Below the pieces are notes generated by a model. That model searched no databases. It saw nothing but the letters and a program-made list of their open reading frames with translations, and was not told the origin of the DNA. A DNA stretch of 45,817 bases from Bradyrhizobium diversitatis (GTDB lineage Bacteria; Pseudomonadota; Alphaproteobacteria; Rhizobiales; Xanthobacteraceae), in the NCBI RefSeq assembly GCF_016031635.1, contig NZ_JACEGD010000047.1, positions 1 to 45,817 on the forward strand. The letters run 5' to 3'. The translations under genes were made by a program, and so were the position numbers. Below, piece by piece: positions 1 through 10,018 of the stretch. How positions within the stretch are numbered: the stretch's first letter is position 1; every line of letters begins with the position of its first letter.

Positions 1-2
1 CC

Positions 3-2126
3 TATTCCTACAAGATGCCGCGCGGGATGGAGCTGAAGGCGGGCGATCTCATCAGTGTGCCGCTCGGCCCGCGCGAGGTGCTCGCCGTGGTGTGGGGCGA
101 GAATGCCAATCCCGATCCGCGCCTGCACAATCGCCTCAAGGAGGTCAGCGAGAAGCTCGATATCCCGCCGCTGAAGCCCGAGCTGCGTTCGGTGGTCGAC
201 TGGGTCGCCAATTACACGCTGAGCCCGCGCGGCATGGTGCTGCGCATGTGCCTGCGCATGGGCGAGAATCTCGGCCCGGAGCGGGTGCGCGCCGGCGTTC
301 GCCTCGTGGGGGATCCCCCGAAGCGCCTGACGCCGGCGCGGCAGCGGGTGATCGCGGTGCTGTCCGATCGGCTGCTGCACGGCAAGTCCGAGGCGGCCAA
401 GGAAGCGGGCGTCTCCTCAGGCGTGATCGACGGCCTCGTCGACGAAGGCACGCTCACGGTCGAGCCGATGCCGCCGCCCGCGCCGCCGCCCGCGCCCGAT
501 CCGGATTTCGGCCGGCCGGATTTCTCGCCGCTGCAGCGTGCCGGTGTGGATGCTATGCGCGCGCTCGCGGCCAACGGCACTTTCCATGTCGCGCTGCTCG
601 ACGGTGTCACCGGCTCGGGCAAGACCGAGGTCTATTTCGAAGCCGTGGCCGAGGTGATCCGTCGCGGAAAGCAGTCGCTGATCCTGATGCCGGAGATCGC
701 GCTGACCGGCCAGTTCCTCGATCGCTTCGCGCAGCGTTTCGGCGTGCGGCCGATCGAATGGCATTCGGAGCTCACGCCGCGCACCCGCGCGCGCAATTGG
801 GCCGCGATCTCCGAAGGTTCAGCGCCGGTCGTGGTCGGCGCGCGCTCGGCGCTGTTTCTGCCCTATGCCAATCTCGGCCTCATCGTCGTCGATGAGGAGC
901 ACGACCAGGCCTACAAGCAGGACGACGGCGTGCATTACCACGCCCGCGACATGGCGGTGGTGCGCGCGCACATCGCCAGGATTCCGGTCGTGCTGGCCTC
1001 CGCGACCCCGTCGGTGGAATCGGAGGTCAATGCGCGCAAGAGCCGCTACCAGCGCATCGCGCTGCCCTCGCGCTTCGGCGGCCAGCACATGCCGCATATC
1101 GAGGCGATCGACCTGCGGCGCGAGCCGCCCGCGCGCGGCCGCTTCATCTCGCCGCGGCTTGCCGGCGAGATCAGAATCGCGATCGAGCGGCGCGAGCAGG
1201 CGCTGCTGTTCCTCAACCGGCGCGGCTATGCGCCGCTGACCTTGTGCCGTGCCTGCGGCCATCGCTTCGCCTGCACCATCTGCGATGCATGGCTGGTCGA
1301 CCATCGCTTCCGCCAGCGCCTAGTCTGTCACCATTGCGGCTTCTCGATGCCGCGCCCGCATATCTGCCCGAACTGTTCGGCCGAGGAATCGCTGGTCGCG
1401 GTCGGTCCCGGCGTCGAGCGCCTGCAGGAGGAGGCGGCCGCGCTGTTCCCGGACGCGCGCACCATGGTGCTGTCCAGCGACCTCATCACCTCGATCGAGA
1501 CGATGCGCATCGAGCTCGCCGAGATCGCGGAGGGCCGCGTCGACATCATCATCGGCACGCAGCTCGTGGCGAAGGGCCACAATTTCCCGCGGCTCAATCT
1601 GGTCGGCGTGATCGATGCGGATCTTGGCCTCTCCAACGGCGATCCGCGCGCGGCGGAGCGCACCTGGCAATTGCTCAACCAGGTGATCGGCCGCGCCGGA
1701 CGCGAGCAGGGCCGCGGCGTCGGCTACCTCCAGACCCACCAGCCCGATCATCCCGTGATGAAGGCGCTGATCGCCTGCGATCGCGAGGCCTTCTACGACA
1801 GCGAGATCGAGCTGCGCGAGAAGACGCTCTATCCGCCGTTCGGCCGGCTCGCGAGCCTGATCATCTCGGCAGGCGACCGGCCGAGCGCGGAAGGTTTCGG
1901 CCGCAAGCTCGTCGCGCTGGCGCCGCGCGACGAACGCGTCGTGGTGCTGGGCCCGGCGGAAGCGCCGCTCGCCGTCATCAAGGGCCGCTACCGCTTCCGC
2001 ATCCTGGTGAAATCGGCGCGGGGCTTCGATCTGTCGGACTATCTGCGCAGCTGGCTCGCCGTGTGCCCGAAGCCGACGGGCAATCTCAAGCTCGAGGTGG
2101 ACGTCGATCCGCAGAGCTTCTTGTAG
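3..2126 (+). CDS. priA: Primosomal protein N' (PriA helicase), 5' end outside window
   Basis: Superfamily 2 DNA helicase that restarts stalled replication forks by loading the primosome. The reading frame is already open at the first bases of the window and the residues before the first ATG (position 15) look like PriA, so the true start lies upstream. Counting from that ATG, the Walker A motif GVTGSGKT is at residues 197-204 and the DEEH Walker B box at 293-296. The PriA zinc-binding insert follows, with four cysteine pairs (CRAC, CTIC, CHHC, CPNC). The C-terminal helicase lobe and the end domain are complete, and the stop is TAG at 2124-2126. About 705 codons are visible, close to full family length, so only a short N-terminal piece is missing. 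Nothing in the visible part looks damaged. Confidence 0.95.
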   Translation, partial: YSYKMPRGMELKAGDLISVPLGPREVLAVVWGENANPDPRLHNRLKEVSEKLDIPPLKPELRSVVDWVANYTLSPRGMVLRMCLRMGENLGPERVRAGVRLVGDPPKRLTPARQRVIAVLSDRLLHGKSEAAKEAGVSSGVIDGLVDEGTLTVEPMPPPAPPPAPDPDFGRPDFSPLQRAGVDAMRALAANGTFHVALLDGVTGSGKTEVYFEAVAEVIRRGKQSLILMPEIALTGQFLDRFAQRFGVRPIEWHSELTPRTRARNWAAISEGSAPVVVGARSALFLPYANLGLIVVDEEHDQAYKQDDGVHYHARDMAVVRAHIARIPVVLASATPSVESEVNARKSRYQRIALPSRFGGQHMPHIEAIDLRREPPARGRFISPRLAGEIRIAIERREQALLFLNRRGYAPLTLCRACGHRFACTICDAWLVDHRFRQRLVCHHCGFSMPRPHICPNCSAEESLVAVGPGVERLQEEAAALFPDARTMVLSSDLITSIETMRIELAEIAEGRVDIIIGTQLVAKGHNFPRLNLVGVIDADLGLSNGDPRAAERTWQLLNQVIGRAGREQGRGVGYLQTHQPDHPVMKALIACDREAFYDSEIELREKTLYPPFGRLASLIISAGDRPSAEGFGRKLVALAPRDERVVVLGPAEAPLAVIKGRYRFRILVKSARGFDLSDYLRSWLAVCPKPTGNLKLEVDVDPQSFL

Positions 2127-2151
2127 GCGCCACTGTCACCAAATGCTTGGT

Positions 2152-2257
2152 CGTCATTCCGGGGCGCGACGAAGTCGCGAGCCCGGAATCCATTCTTCCA
2201 CCAACTCTGCCGCGCGATGGATTCCGGGCTCGCGCTGCGCGCGCCCCGGAATGACGA
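2152..2257. repeat. Palindromic intergenic repeat (family A)
   Basis: Long imperfect inverted repeat opening with CGTCATTCCGGGGCGCG and closing with its complement CGCGCCCCGGAATGACG. A second nested pair (GCCCGGAATCC / GGATTCCGGGC) surrounds the loop. The same family recurs at 9348-9428 and 17404-17486. It sits between the convergent priA and rlpA genes. Confidence 0.85.
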
Positions 2258-2292
2258 CAAAAAAGCCCGTGGTCCCCCAAGACCACGGGCTT
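2255..2292 (-). terminator. Rho-independent terminator of rlpA
   Basis: Read leftward, a perfect 12-bp stem (AAGCCCGTGGTC at 2263-2274 paired with 2281-2292) with a 6-base loop is followed by a run of six T. It lies 64 bases past the rlpA stop in the rlpA direction. Confidence 0.85.
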
Positions 2293-2355
2293 GTCTCACG
2301 CGCGCAGCAAACTGATGAAAACTGCGCGTGTGAGGAGAGGCGCTGAAGCGCCCCT

Positions 2356-2859
2356 TTAGGAAACGACTTCCGCGGTGACGCGGCCGACGCCGCGGCTGGT
2401 GAGGCCAATGGCGCGGGCGGCACCCGTGGAGAGGTCGAGCACACGCCCGCGAATGAACGGGCCGCGGTCATTGATGGTGACGATGACGCTCTGGCTGCCA
2501 TGGGTGACGCGCAGCTTGGTGCCGAACGGCAGCGAACGGTGCGCCGCAGTCATGGCGTTCTGGTTGAAGCGCTGGCCCGACGCCGTCCGGCTGCCGGACT
2601 CGTTGCCGTAAAAGGAAGCCATGCCGGAGAAGCTGCGGCCCGTGCCGGAGGTCGGCGTCATCGACGCATTGGCGTTGCGCCAATCGGAGGTCGCGTTGGT
2701 ATCGGTCTGGGCGTGGTGGCGGTGATGATGATGGTGCCGGTGATGCCGGGATTTGGCGGACGCTTCGGTGGCGGTTCCACCGATGAGAAGGGTTGCGGCG
2801 ACGAAAGCGATCGCCGTACGCGGCCGGGTCACAAAGCCCAGCGTCTTCAAAGACAGCAT
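2356..2859 (-). CDS. RlpA-family septal ring lytic transglycosylase-like protein
   Basis: Predicted secreted cell-wall protein of 167 residues. The N-terminus has a basic start, a hydrophobic stretch at about residues 16-34 and a likely signal peptidase site after the ASA of EASAKS. A striking His-rich run follows at residues 38-49, then a Thr/Asn/Ser-rich linker. Residues from about 78 form the double-psi beta-barrel typical of RlpA: SGMASFYG, TASGQRFN, TAAHRSLPFGT, INDRGPF, RVLDLS. The aspartate of the ND-RGPF segment is the family's active-site position. No SPOR domain is present, so this is the short form common in alphaproteobacteria. The ATG start lies next to an unusually long upstream region that contains a CtrA-type box at 3042-3057. 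The His-rich run could bind metal; that is inference only. Confidence 0.85.
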   Translation of the reverse strand: MLSLKTLGFVTRPRTAIAFVAATLLIGGTATEASAKSRHHRHHHHHRHHAQTDTNATSDWRNANASMTPTSGTGRSFSGMASFYGNESGSRTASGQRFNQNAMTAAHRSLPFGTKLRVTHGSQSVIVTINDRGPFIRGRVLDLSTGAARAIGLTSRGVGRVTAEVVS

Positions 2860-3510
2860 TTATTGGTCCCTAAGCTAGTATTGCCACATGTGTGGCCAGT
2901 GGAGCCCCCATCAGTTTGTGAGCGGTTTGGCGTTTCGATTCCCAATGAGGCATGAATTGGGCAGTAAATTGGGTATGTTTCGTCATGAAACATCTTGTTA
3001 CCGTTGTGCGATAATCAGACGATGTTTCGTAATCTTCGGCTTTAACGATTCATTAACCTCATGATTACTTCGTAATACTGTAAAACGAAGTGATCGCTTC
3101 GATTGTTCAGAATTCGGTAAGTATTCGGCCAGTGGAACCGGCGGCTTCGAAATCACGCCTCAGCGATCCGTGTTCATGGCCGCTATGCGCTGAGGGCAGG
3201 AACCAACCGCCGGGGAGGCTCCCGGCAATTTCCGCAACGCGGGAGGTCCTCCGCCCGAACGCGTCAGCGACGCCCTCGCGGCGTCGTCCGCTGCGACGAA
3301 CTGGCGAGAGAACCTCGTGCCTTTAATTTGGCGTCATGTTGCACGTGCGCGCCTGCTATGTTAGCAAAGCCGCGATTTTAACGAGCCCGGCACCTCCCGT
3401 GCTGGTCGAAAATCGAAGTCCCGCTTGAATTCCAAGGGCTTGGATCGCTAGGCGCCGCTTCGTGGCGACGGTTTTTCCCTTGCGAGTTTGACAGCAAAAA
3501 GAGCGCGTCT
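2860..3510. other. Long intergenic region between divergent rlpA and atpH
   Basis: This 651-base gap is clearly AT-richer on the rlpA side (2880-3120) than the genes around it. It contains the CtrA-type box, two copies of ATGTTTCGT (2975-2983 and 3022-3030), an inverted repeat ATGTTTC/GAAACAT and a second inverted repeat ACTTCGT/ACGAAGT. The right half has GC-rich hairpins, for example GCCGGG (3209-3214) with CCCGGC (3221-3226). It must hold the promoters of rlpA and of the atp operon. No convincing coding frame was seen. Confidence 0.7.
3042..3057 (-). promoter_or_regulatory. Candidate CtrA binding site upstream of rlpA
   Basis: The sequence TTAACGATTCATTAAC matches the CtrA consensus TTAA-N7-TTAA(C) exactly. 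It lies 183 bases upstream of the rlpA start and about 450 bases upstream of atpH, so rlpA is the likelier target. The match is seen directly; the binding is inferred. Confidence 0.55.
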
Positions 3511-4070
3511 GTGGCTGCAGAAGATACGTCCGTTTCAGGTGTGTCCGGCCGTTATGCAACGGCCTTGTTTGAACTGGCCCGCGACCAGAAAGTGGTCGAC
3601 GAGGTCAAAGCCGATCTCGACAAATTCGATGCCTTGCTGAACGAGAGCGCGGATCTCAAGCGCCTCGTCCGCAGCCCGGTGTTCGCGGCCGACGCCCAGT
3701 CTCGGGCCCTCTCGGCCGTGCTGGCCAAGGCCGGCATCGCCGGCATCTCCGCCAACTTCCTCAAGGTGCTGACCGCCAACCGCCGCCTGTTCGTGGTGGC
3801 CGACGTCATCCGCGGCTACCGCGCCCTCGTCGCCAAGTTCAAGGGCGAGACGACGGCCGACGTCACCGTGGCGGAAGCGCTCTCGGACAAGAATCTCGAT
3901 GCCCTCAAGGTTGCCCTGAAGTCGGTGACCGGCAAGGACGTCGCGCTGAACGTGAAAGTCGATCCCTCGATCATCGGTGGCCTCGTCGTCAAGCTGGGCA
4001 GCCGTATGGTGGATGGTTCGCTTCGCACCAAACTCAATTCGATCAAGCACGCGATGAAAGAGGCAGGCTG

Positions 4071-4071
<1 letters not shown>
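3511..4071 (+). CDS. atpH: ATP synthase F1 subunit delta
   Basis: Delta subunit of the F1Fo ATP synthase, part of the peripheral stalk linking F1 to the membrane b subunits. The 186 residues match OSCP/delta length. The N-terminal helical domain is recognisable (SGRYATALFELA near the start, LKRLVRSPVF at about 50-59) and the C-terminal domain ends in the conserved pattern VDPSIIGGLVVKLGSRMVDGSLRTKLNSI. The start is GTG, chosen because the protein aligns from there and a purine-rich AAAAAGAG precedes it. The stop TGA overlaps the atpA ATG by one base (TGATG), implying translational coupling. First gene of atpHAGDC. The F0 genes are absent here, as is usual in alphaproteobacteria, where they form a separate cluster. 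Confidence 0.97.
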
Positions 4072-5600
<1,529 letters not shown>

Positions 5601-5606
5601 CAACGC

Positions 5607-5721
5607 CGTCATGGCCGGGCTAAAGCGCGAAGCGCGTCTTCGCAACTGAGGTCCCGGCCATCCACGCCTATTGGCGTGCAAGACGGGACGTGGATGCCCG
5701 GGACAAGCCCGGGCATGACGA
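5607..5721. repeat. Palindromic intergenic repeat (family D) inside the atp operon
   Basis: The element opens with CGTCATGGCCGGGCT and contains a complementary CCCGGCCAT arm at 5652-5660. A second palindrome, ATGCCCGGGACAAGCCCGGGCAT, ends in TGACGAC. It fills most of the 176-base gap between atpA and atpG. Confidence 0.75.
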
Positions 5722-5776
5722 CTGGGATAGGCTAGCGGGTTGATCGCAAGGGTCGAACCGCCGGGGTGAACGAAGA

Positions 5777-6649
5777 ATGGCGTCACTTAAAGACATGCGC
5801 GTCCGCATCGCCTCCACCAAGGCGACGCAAAAGATCACCAAGGCCATGCAGATGGTCGCAGCCTCCAAGCTGCGCCGTGCGCAGACCGCCGCGGAAGCGG
5901 CGCGGCCCTATGCCGACAAGATGAGCGCGGTGATCTCCAACATCGCCAGCGCCGCTGCGGGCTCGCCCGGTGCGCCGGTTCTGCTGGCCGGCACCGGCAG
6001 GGATCAGGTGCATCTGCTGCTGGTCTGCACCGGCGAGCGCGGCCTGTCCGGCGCCTTCAACTCCTCGATCGTGCGTCTCGCCCGCGAGCGCGCCCTCGCG
6101 CTGATGGCGCAGGGCAAGGACGTGAAGTTCTTCTGCGTCGGCCGCAAGGGCTACGAGCAGCTGCGCCGCCAGTTCGACAAGCAGATCGTCGAGCATCTCG
6201 ATCTGCGCAGTGTCCGCCAGCTCGGCTTCGTCAATGCCGAGGACATCGCCAAGAAGGTGCTGGCGCGTTTCGAGGCCGGCGAGTTCGACGTCTGCACGCT
6301 GTTCTACTCTCGCTTCAAGTCGGTAATCGCGCAGATCCCGACCGCCCAGCAGGTGATCCCGCTGGTCGTCGAGGAGAGCGCTGCTGCGAGCACCACGTCC
6401 TACGAATACGAGCCGGAAGAGGATGAGATCCTCACCCGCCTTCTGCCGCGCAACCTCGCGGTCCAGATCTTCCGCGCGCTGCTCGAGAACAACGCCTCGT
6501 TCTACGGTGCGCAGATGAGCGCGATGGACAACGCGACGCGCAACGCCGGCGAAATGATCCGCAAGCAGACGCTGGTCTACAACCGCACGCGTCAGGCGCA
6601 GATCACCAAGGAACTGATCGAAATCATCTCGGGCGCCGAGGCCGTCTGA
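5777..6649 (+). CDS. atpG: ATP synthase F1 subunit gamma
   Basis: Central rotor shaft of F1, coupling proton flow to the conformational cycle of beta. The 290 residues fit the family. The N-terminal coiled-coil helix starts MASLKDMRVRIASTKATQKI with KAMQMVAASKLRRA after it, and the C-terminal helix carries the signature AMDNATRNAGEMI followed by YNRTRQAQITKELIEI. GERGLSGAFNSS, a conserved gamma segment, is near residues 78-89. The start is ATG at 5777. It lies 176 bases downstream of atpA, the widest gap in the operon. Confidence 0.98.
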   Translation: MASLKDMRVRIASTKATQKITKAMQMVAASKLRRAQTAAEAARPYADKMSAVISNIASAAAGSPGAPVLLAGTGRDQVHLLLVCTGERGLSGAFNSSIVRLARERALALMAQGKDVKFFCVGRKGYEQLRRQFDKQIVEHLDLRSVRQLGFVNAEDIAKKVLARFEAGEFDVCTLFYSRFKSVIAQIPTAQQVIPLVVEESAAASTTSYEYEPEEDEILTRLLPRNLAVQIFRALLENNASFYGAQMSAMDNATRNAGEMIRKQTLVYNRTRQAQITKELIEIISGAEAV

Positions 6650-6730
6650 TCAAGGCGCTTCAGTACTCATTACACGCAACATCCCGGTCGCTGACCGTGG
6701 TCTAGAAGTTCGGATCGAAGGAGACATTCA

Positions 6731-8164
<1,434 letters not shown>

Positions 8165-8171
8165 GCTGGCG

Positions 8172-8247
8172 AAAAGCGAATAGGGAGTGGCGAATAGCTG
8201 CTCCCTCTTTCAGCCACTCGCCATTCGCTACTCACCATTCGCAGGTT
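8172..8247. repeat. Inverted repeat between atpD and atpC
   Basis: GAGTGGCGAATAGC on the left and GCCATTCGCTACTC on the right can pair as an imperfect hairpin. GCGAAT/ATTCGC units occur several times within the element. It fills nearly all of the 87-base gap, leaving only the atpC ribosome binding site. Confidence 0.7.
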
Positions 8248-8251
8248 CTCA

Positions 8252-8659
8252 ATGGCCACCTTCCATTTCGATCTCGTCTCTCCGGAAAAGCTCGCGTTCT
8301 CGGGTGAGGTCGACCAGGTCGACATCCCCGGCGTCGAGGGCGATTTCGGCGTGCTGGCAGGGCATGCGCCGGTCGTGGCTGCGATCCGGCCCGGCATTCT
8401 CACGGTGACCGCCGGCGGCAGGCACGAGAAGATCATCGTGCTCGGCGGCCTCGCCGAAGTCTCCGAGAAGGGCCTGACGGTGCTCGCCGACGTCGCGACC
8501 TCGCTGGACGAACTCGATCGTGCGCAGTTCGCCGAGACGATCGCGGAGATGGAAGAGGGTCTGAAGGAGCACGAAGGCGGCGAGCTCGATCACGCCATCG
8601 AGCGGCTCGACCACTTCAAGAGCATCCAGCAGCAGCTCAGCTCCACGGCTATGCACTAA
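8252..8659 (+). CDS. atpC: ATP synthase F1 subunit epsilon
   Basis: Epsilon subunit, part of the rotor foot and an inhibitor of ATP hydrolysis. The 135 residues comprise the N-terminal beta-sandwich (FHFDLVSPEKLAFSG, GDFGVLAGHAPV, ATIRPGIL-type pattern) and a C-terminal helical hairpin. Last gene of the operon. The ATG lies immediately after a repeat hairpin with AGG upstream. A GC-rich hairpin follows the stop. Confidence 0.96.
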   Translation: MATFHFDLVSPEKLAFSGEVDQVDIPGVEGDFGVLAGHAPVVAAIRPGILTVTAGGRHEKIIVLGGLAEVSEKGLTVLADVATSLDELDRAQFAETIAEMEEGLKEHEGGELDHAIERLDHFKSIQQQLSSTAMH

Positions 8660-8683
8660 GCCCCGGGGCACCGCTCCGGGGCT
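8659..8683 (+). terminator. Possible atp operon terminator hairpin
   Basis: A perfect 8-bp stem, AGCCCCGG (8659-8666) with CCGGGGCT (8676-8683), directly follows the atpC stop. No T-run follows, so a factor-independent role is uncertain. Confidence 0.45.
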
Positions 8684-8800
8684 CAAGCTCCAGATTCCTG
8701 AACAGGTTCAGCGCTCGTCACGGAAGTGGCGGGCGCTGAAACTTTGTTGCGGGATCGCTGGAGCTGCCGCCGATTTTATCGCGACGTGTCAAACACTTCG

Positions 8801-8824
8801 CTACTGTGCATGGGGTTGTTTTCG
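8801..8824. repeat. 24-base dispersed repeat, copy 1
   Basis: A 24-base sequence containing TGTGCATGGGGTTGTTTTCG is found again without mismatch at 37872-37895. This copy ends just before the stop of the leftward Nudix gene. Confidence 0.75.
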
Positions 8825-8829
8825 CGCCT

Positions 8830-9330
8830 TCAGTTTCCGAAGGCAGCAAACTCTCGCGCCACGGCGCGGTACACGTCGCGGCGGAACGGCACCACGAGAT
8901 CGGCGACACGGTCGAGGCGCTCCCAGCGCCAGGCGTCGAACTCGGCGGGTTGGCCGTTGCGCGGTGTCAGCGGATCGATCTCGTCGTCGCGGCCGGTGAA
9001 GCGCAGCGCGAACCACTTTTGCCGTTGCCCCCGAAACTTCGCCAGCCGGTGCGTTTGCGGCCCGTCGTAGGGTGGGAACTCGTAGGCCAACCAGTCGGTT
9101 TCGCCGAGAAAGTCGGCGCTCACGACATTGGTCTCCTCCCAGAGCTCGCGCATCGCCGCATCGCGCAGATCCTCGCCCTCGTCGACGCCGCCCTGCGGCA
9201 TCTGCCAGTCGAGCCCCGGCAGAATGATCTCCGGCCCGTCGCCCTTGAAGCGGTGGCCGATCAGCACACTGCCGTCGGTGTTGAACAGCGCGATGCCCAC
9301 GTTGGGGCGGTAGGGCTTTTCATTGGTCAC
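8830..9330 (-). CDS. Nudix hydrolase, RppH-like (RNA pyrophosphohydrolase)
   Basis: Predicted to remove pyrophosphate from the 5' triphosphate of RNAs, or to hydrolyse a dinucleoside polyphosphate. The Nudix box is complete: GGVDEGEDLRDAAMRELWEE matches GX5EX7REUXEE. Other RppH/IalA features are YRPNVGIALFN at the start, WQMPQGGVD, and RGQRQKWFALRF in the second half. The start is taken as GTG at 9330 because the homologous region begins at TNEKPYRPNVG. The longer open frame to 9432 runs through a palindromic repeat and is probably not translated. That gives 166 residues. It is followed upstream by a second, paralogous Nudix gene. Which of the two is the true RppH cannot be settled from sequence. 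Confidence 0.85.
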   Translation of the reverse strand: MTNEKPYRPNVGIALFNTDGSVLIGHRFKGDGPEIILPGLDWQMPQGGVDEGEDLRDAAMRELWEETNVVSADFLGETDWLAYEFPPYDGPQTHRLAKFRGQRQKWFALRFTGRDDEIDPLTPRNGQPAEFDAWRWERLDRVADLVVPFRRDVYRAVAREFAAFGN

Positions 9331-9347
9331 TTGCAAATCTCTCTCGT

Positions 9348-9428
9348 CGTCATTCCGGGGCGCGCGCAGCGCGAACCCGGAATCTCGAGGTTCCGGGTTC
9401 GATGCTGTCGCATCGCCCCGGAACGACG
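9348..9428. repeat. Palindromic intergenic repeat (family A)
   Basis: The outer arms are CGTCATTCCGGGGCGCGC and GCCCCGGAACGACGG. The inner arms are ACCCGGAATCTCGAG and GGTTCCGGGTT. The element lies between the two Nudix genes. Confidence 0.85.
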
Positions 9429-9436
9429 GCAACCAT

Positions 9437-9943
9437 TCAATCCTCCGCCAGCGCGGAAAATTCCTTCACCACGCGCTCATAGACCGGGCGCTTGAAGGGG
9501 ATGATCAATTCAGGGAGATTCTTCATCGATTCCCAGCGCCAGCTCACGAATTCCGCCTTGTGGCCGCCACCGCCGGGCTTCTCGACGTTGATCTCGCTGT
9601 CCTTGCCGGTGAAGCGCACCGCGTACCATTTCTGGCGCTGGCCGCGGTAACGGCCCTTCCAGGCGCGCCCCGCAACCGTGCGCGGAATGTCGTAAGTGAG
9701 CCAGTCCGGGACTTCGCCGAGCCGCTCGACCGAGCGTACGCTGGTCTCCTCGTAGAGCTCGCGCTTGGCGGCTTCCCAGGTGTCCTCGCCGGGGTCGACG
9801 CCGCCCTGCGGCATCTGCCAGACATGGGTGTCGTCGACATGCTCGATGCCGCCGGCGCGGCGGCCGATGAACACCAGTCCCTTTGGATTGAGCAGCATCA
9901 CACCGACGCAGGTCCGGTAGGGCAGATCCTCGTAACGCGCCAT
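9437..9943 (-). CDS. rppH: Nudix hydrolase, RppH/IalA-type RNA pyrophosphohydrolase
   Basis: Predicted RNA 5' pyrophosphohydrolase of 168 residues. YRTCVGVMLLN and FIGRR at the N-terminus, WQMPQGGVD, the Nudix box GGVDPGEDTWEAAKRELYEE and YRGQRQKWYAVRFTGKDSEI are typical of RppH of alphaproteobacteria (invasion-associated protein A). The ATG at 9943 is chosen because AGAGG lies about 10 bases upstream and the family begins there; the longer frame adds only unrelated residues. It lies 75 bases downstream of the YibQ-type gene and may share its transcript. It is a close paralogue of the neighbouring Nudix gene. Of the two, this one has the more standard RppH start. Confidence 0.88.
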   Translation of the reverse strand: MARYEDLPYRTCVGVMLLNPKGLVFIGRRAGGIEHVDDTHVWQMPQGGVDPGEDTWEAAKRELYEETSVRSVERLGEVPDWLTYDIPRTVAGRAWKGRYRGQRQKWYAVRFTGKDSEINVEKPGGGGHKAEFVSWRWESMKNLPELIIPFKRPVYERVVKEFSALAED

Positions 9944-10018
9944 TCCGCCAGACCTCTCGCATGCCCTAGGTCCGGCTTGATGCGGCCCGCGGGAGCCGTG
10001 CCGTACCAATTCGTTGAT

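Noticed and set aside
3090..3326. Open frame of 78 codons upstream of atpH
   Set aside because: No ribosome binding site, proline/arginine-rich composition without pattern, and it covers regulatory repeats.
3339..3362. Promoter TTGCAC / TATGTT upstream of atpH
   Set aside because: The spacing is only 12 bases, too short for a sigma-70 type promoter.
9331..9432. N-terminal extension of the first Nudix protein
   Set aside because: The extension translates a palindromic repeat, so the GTG at 9330 is used instead.
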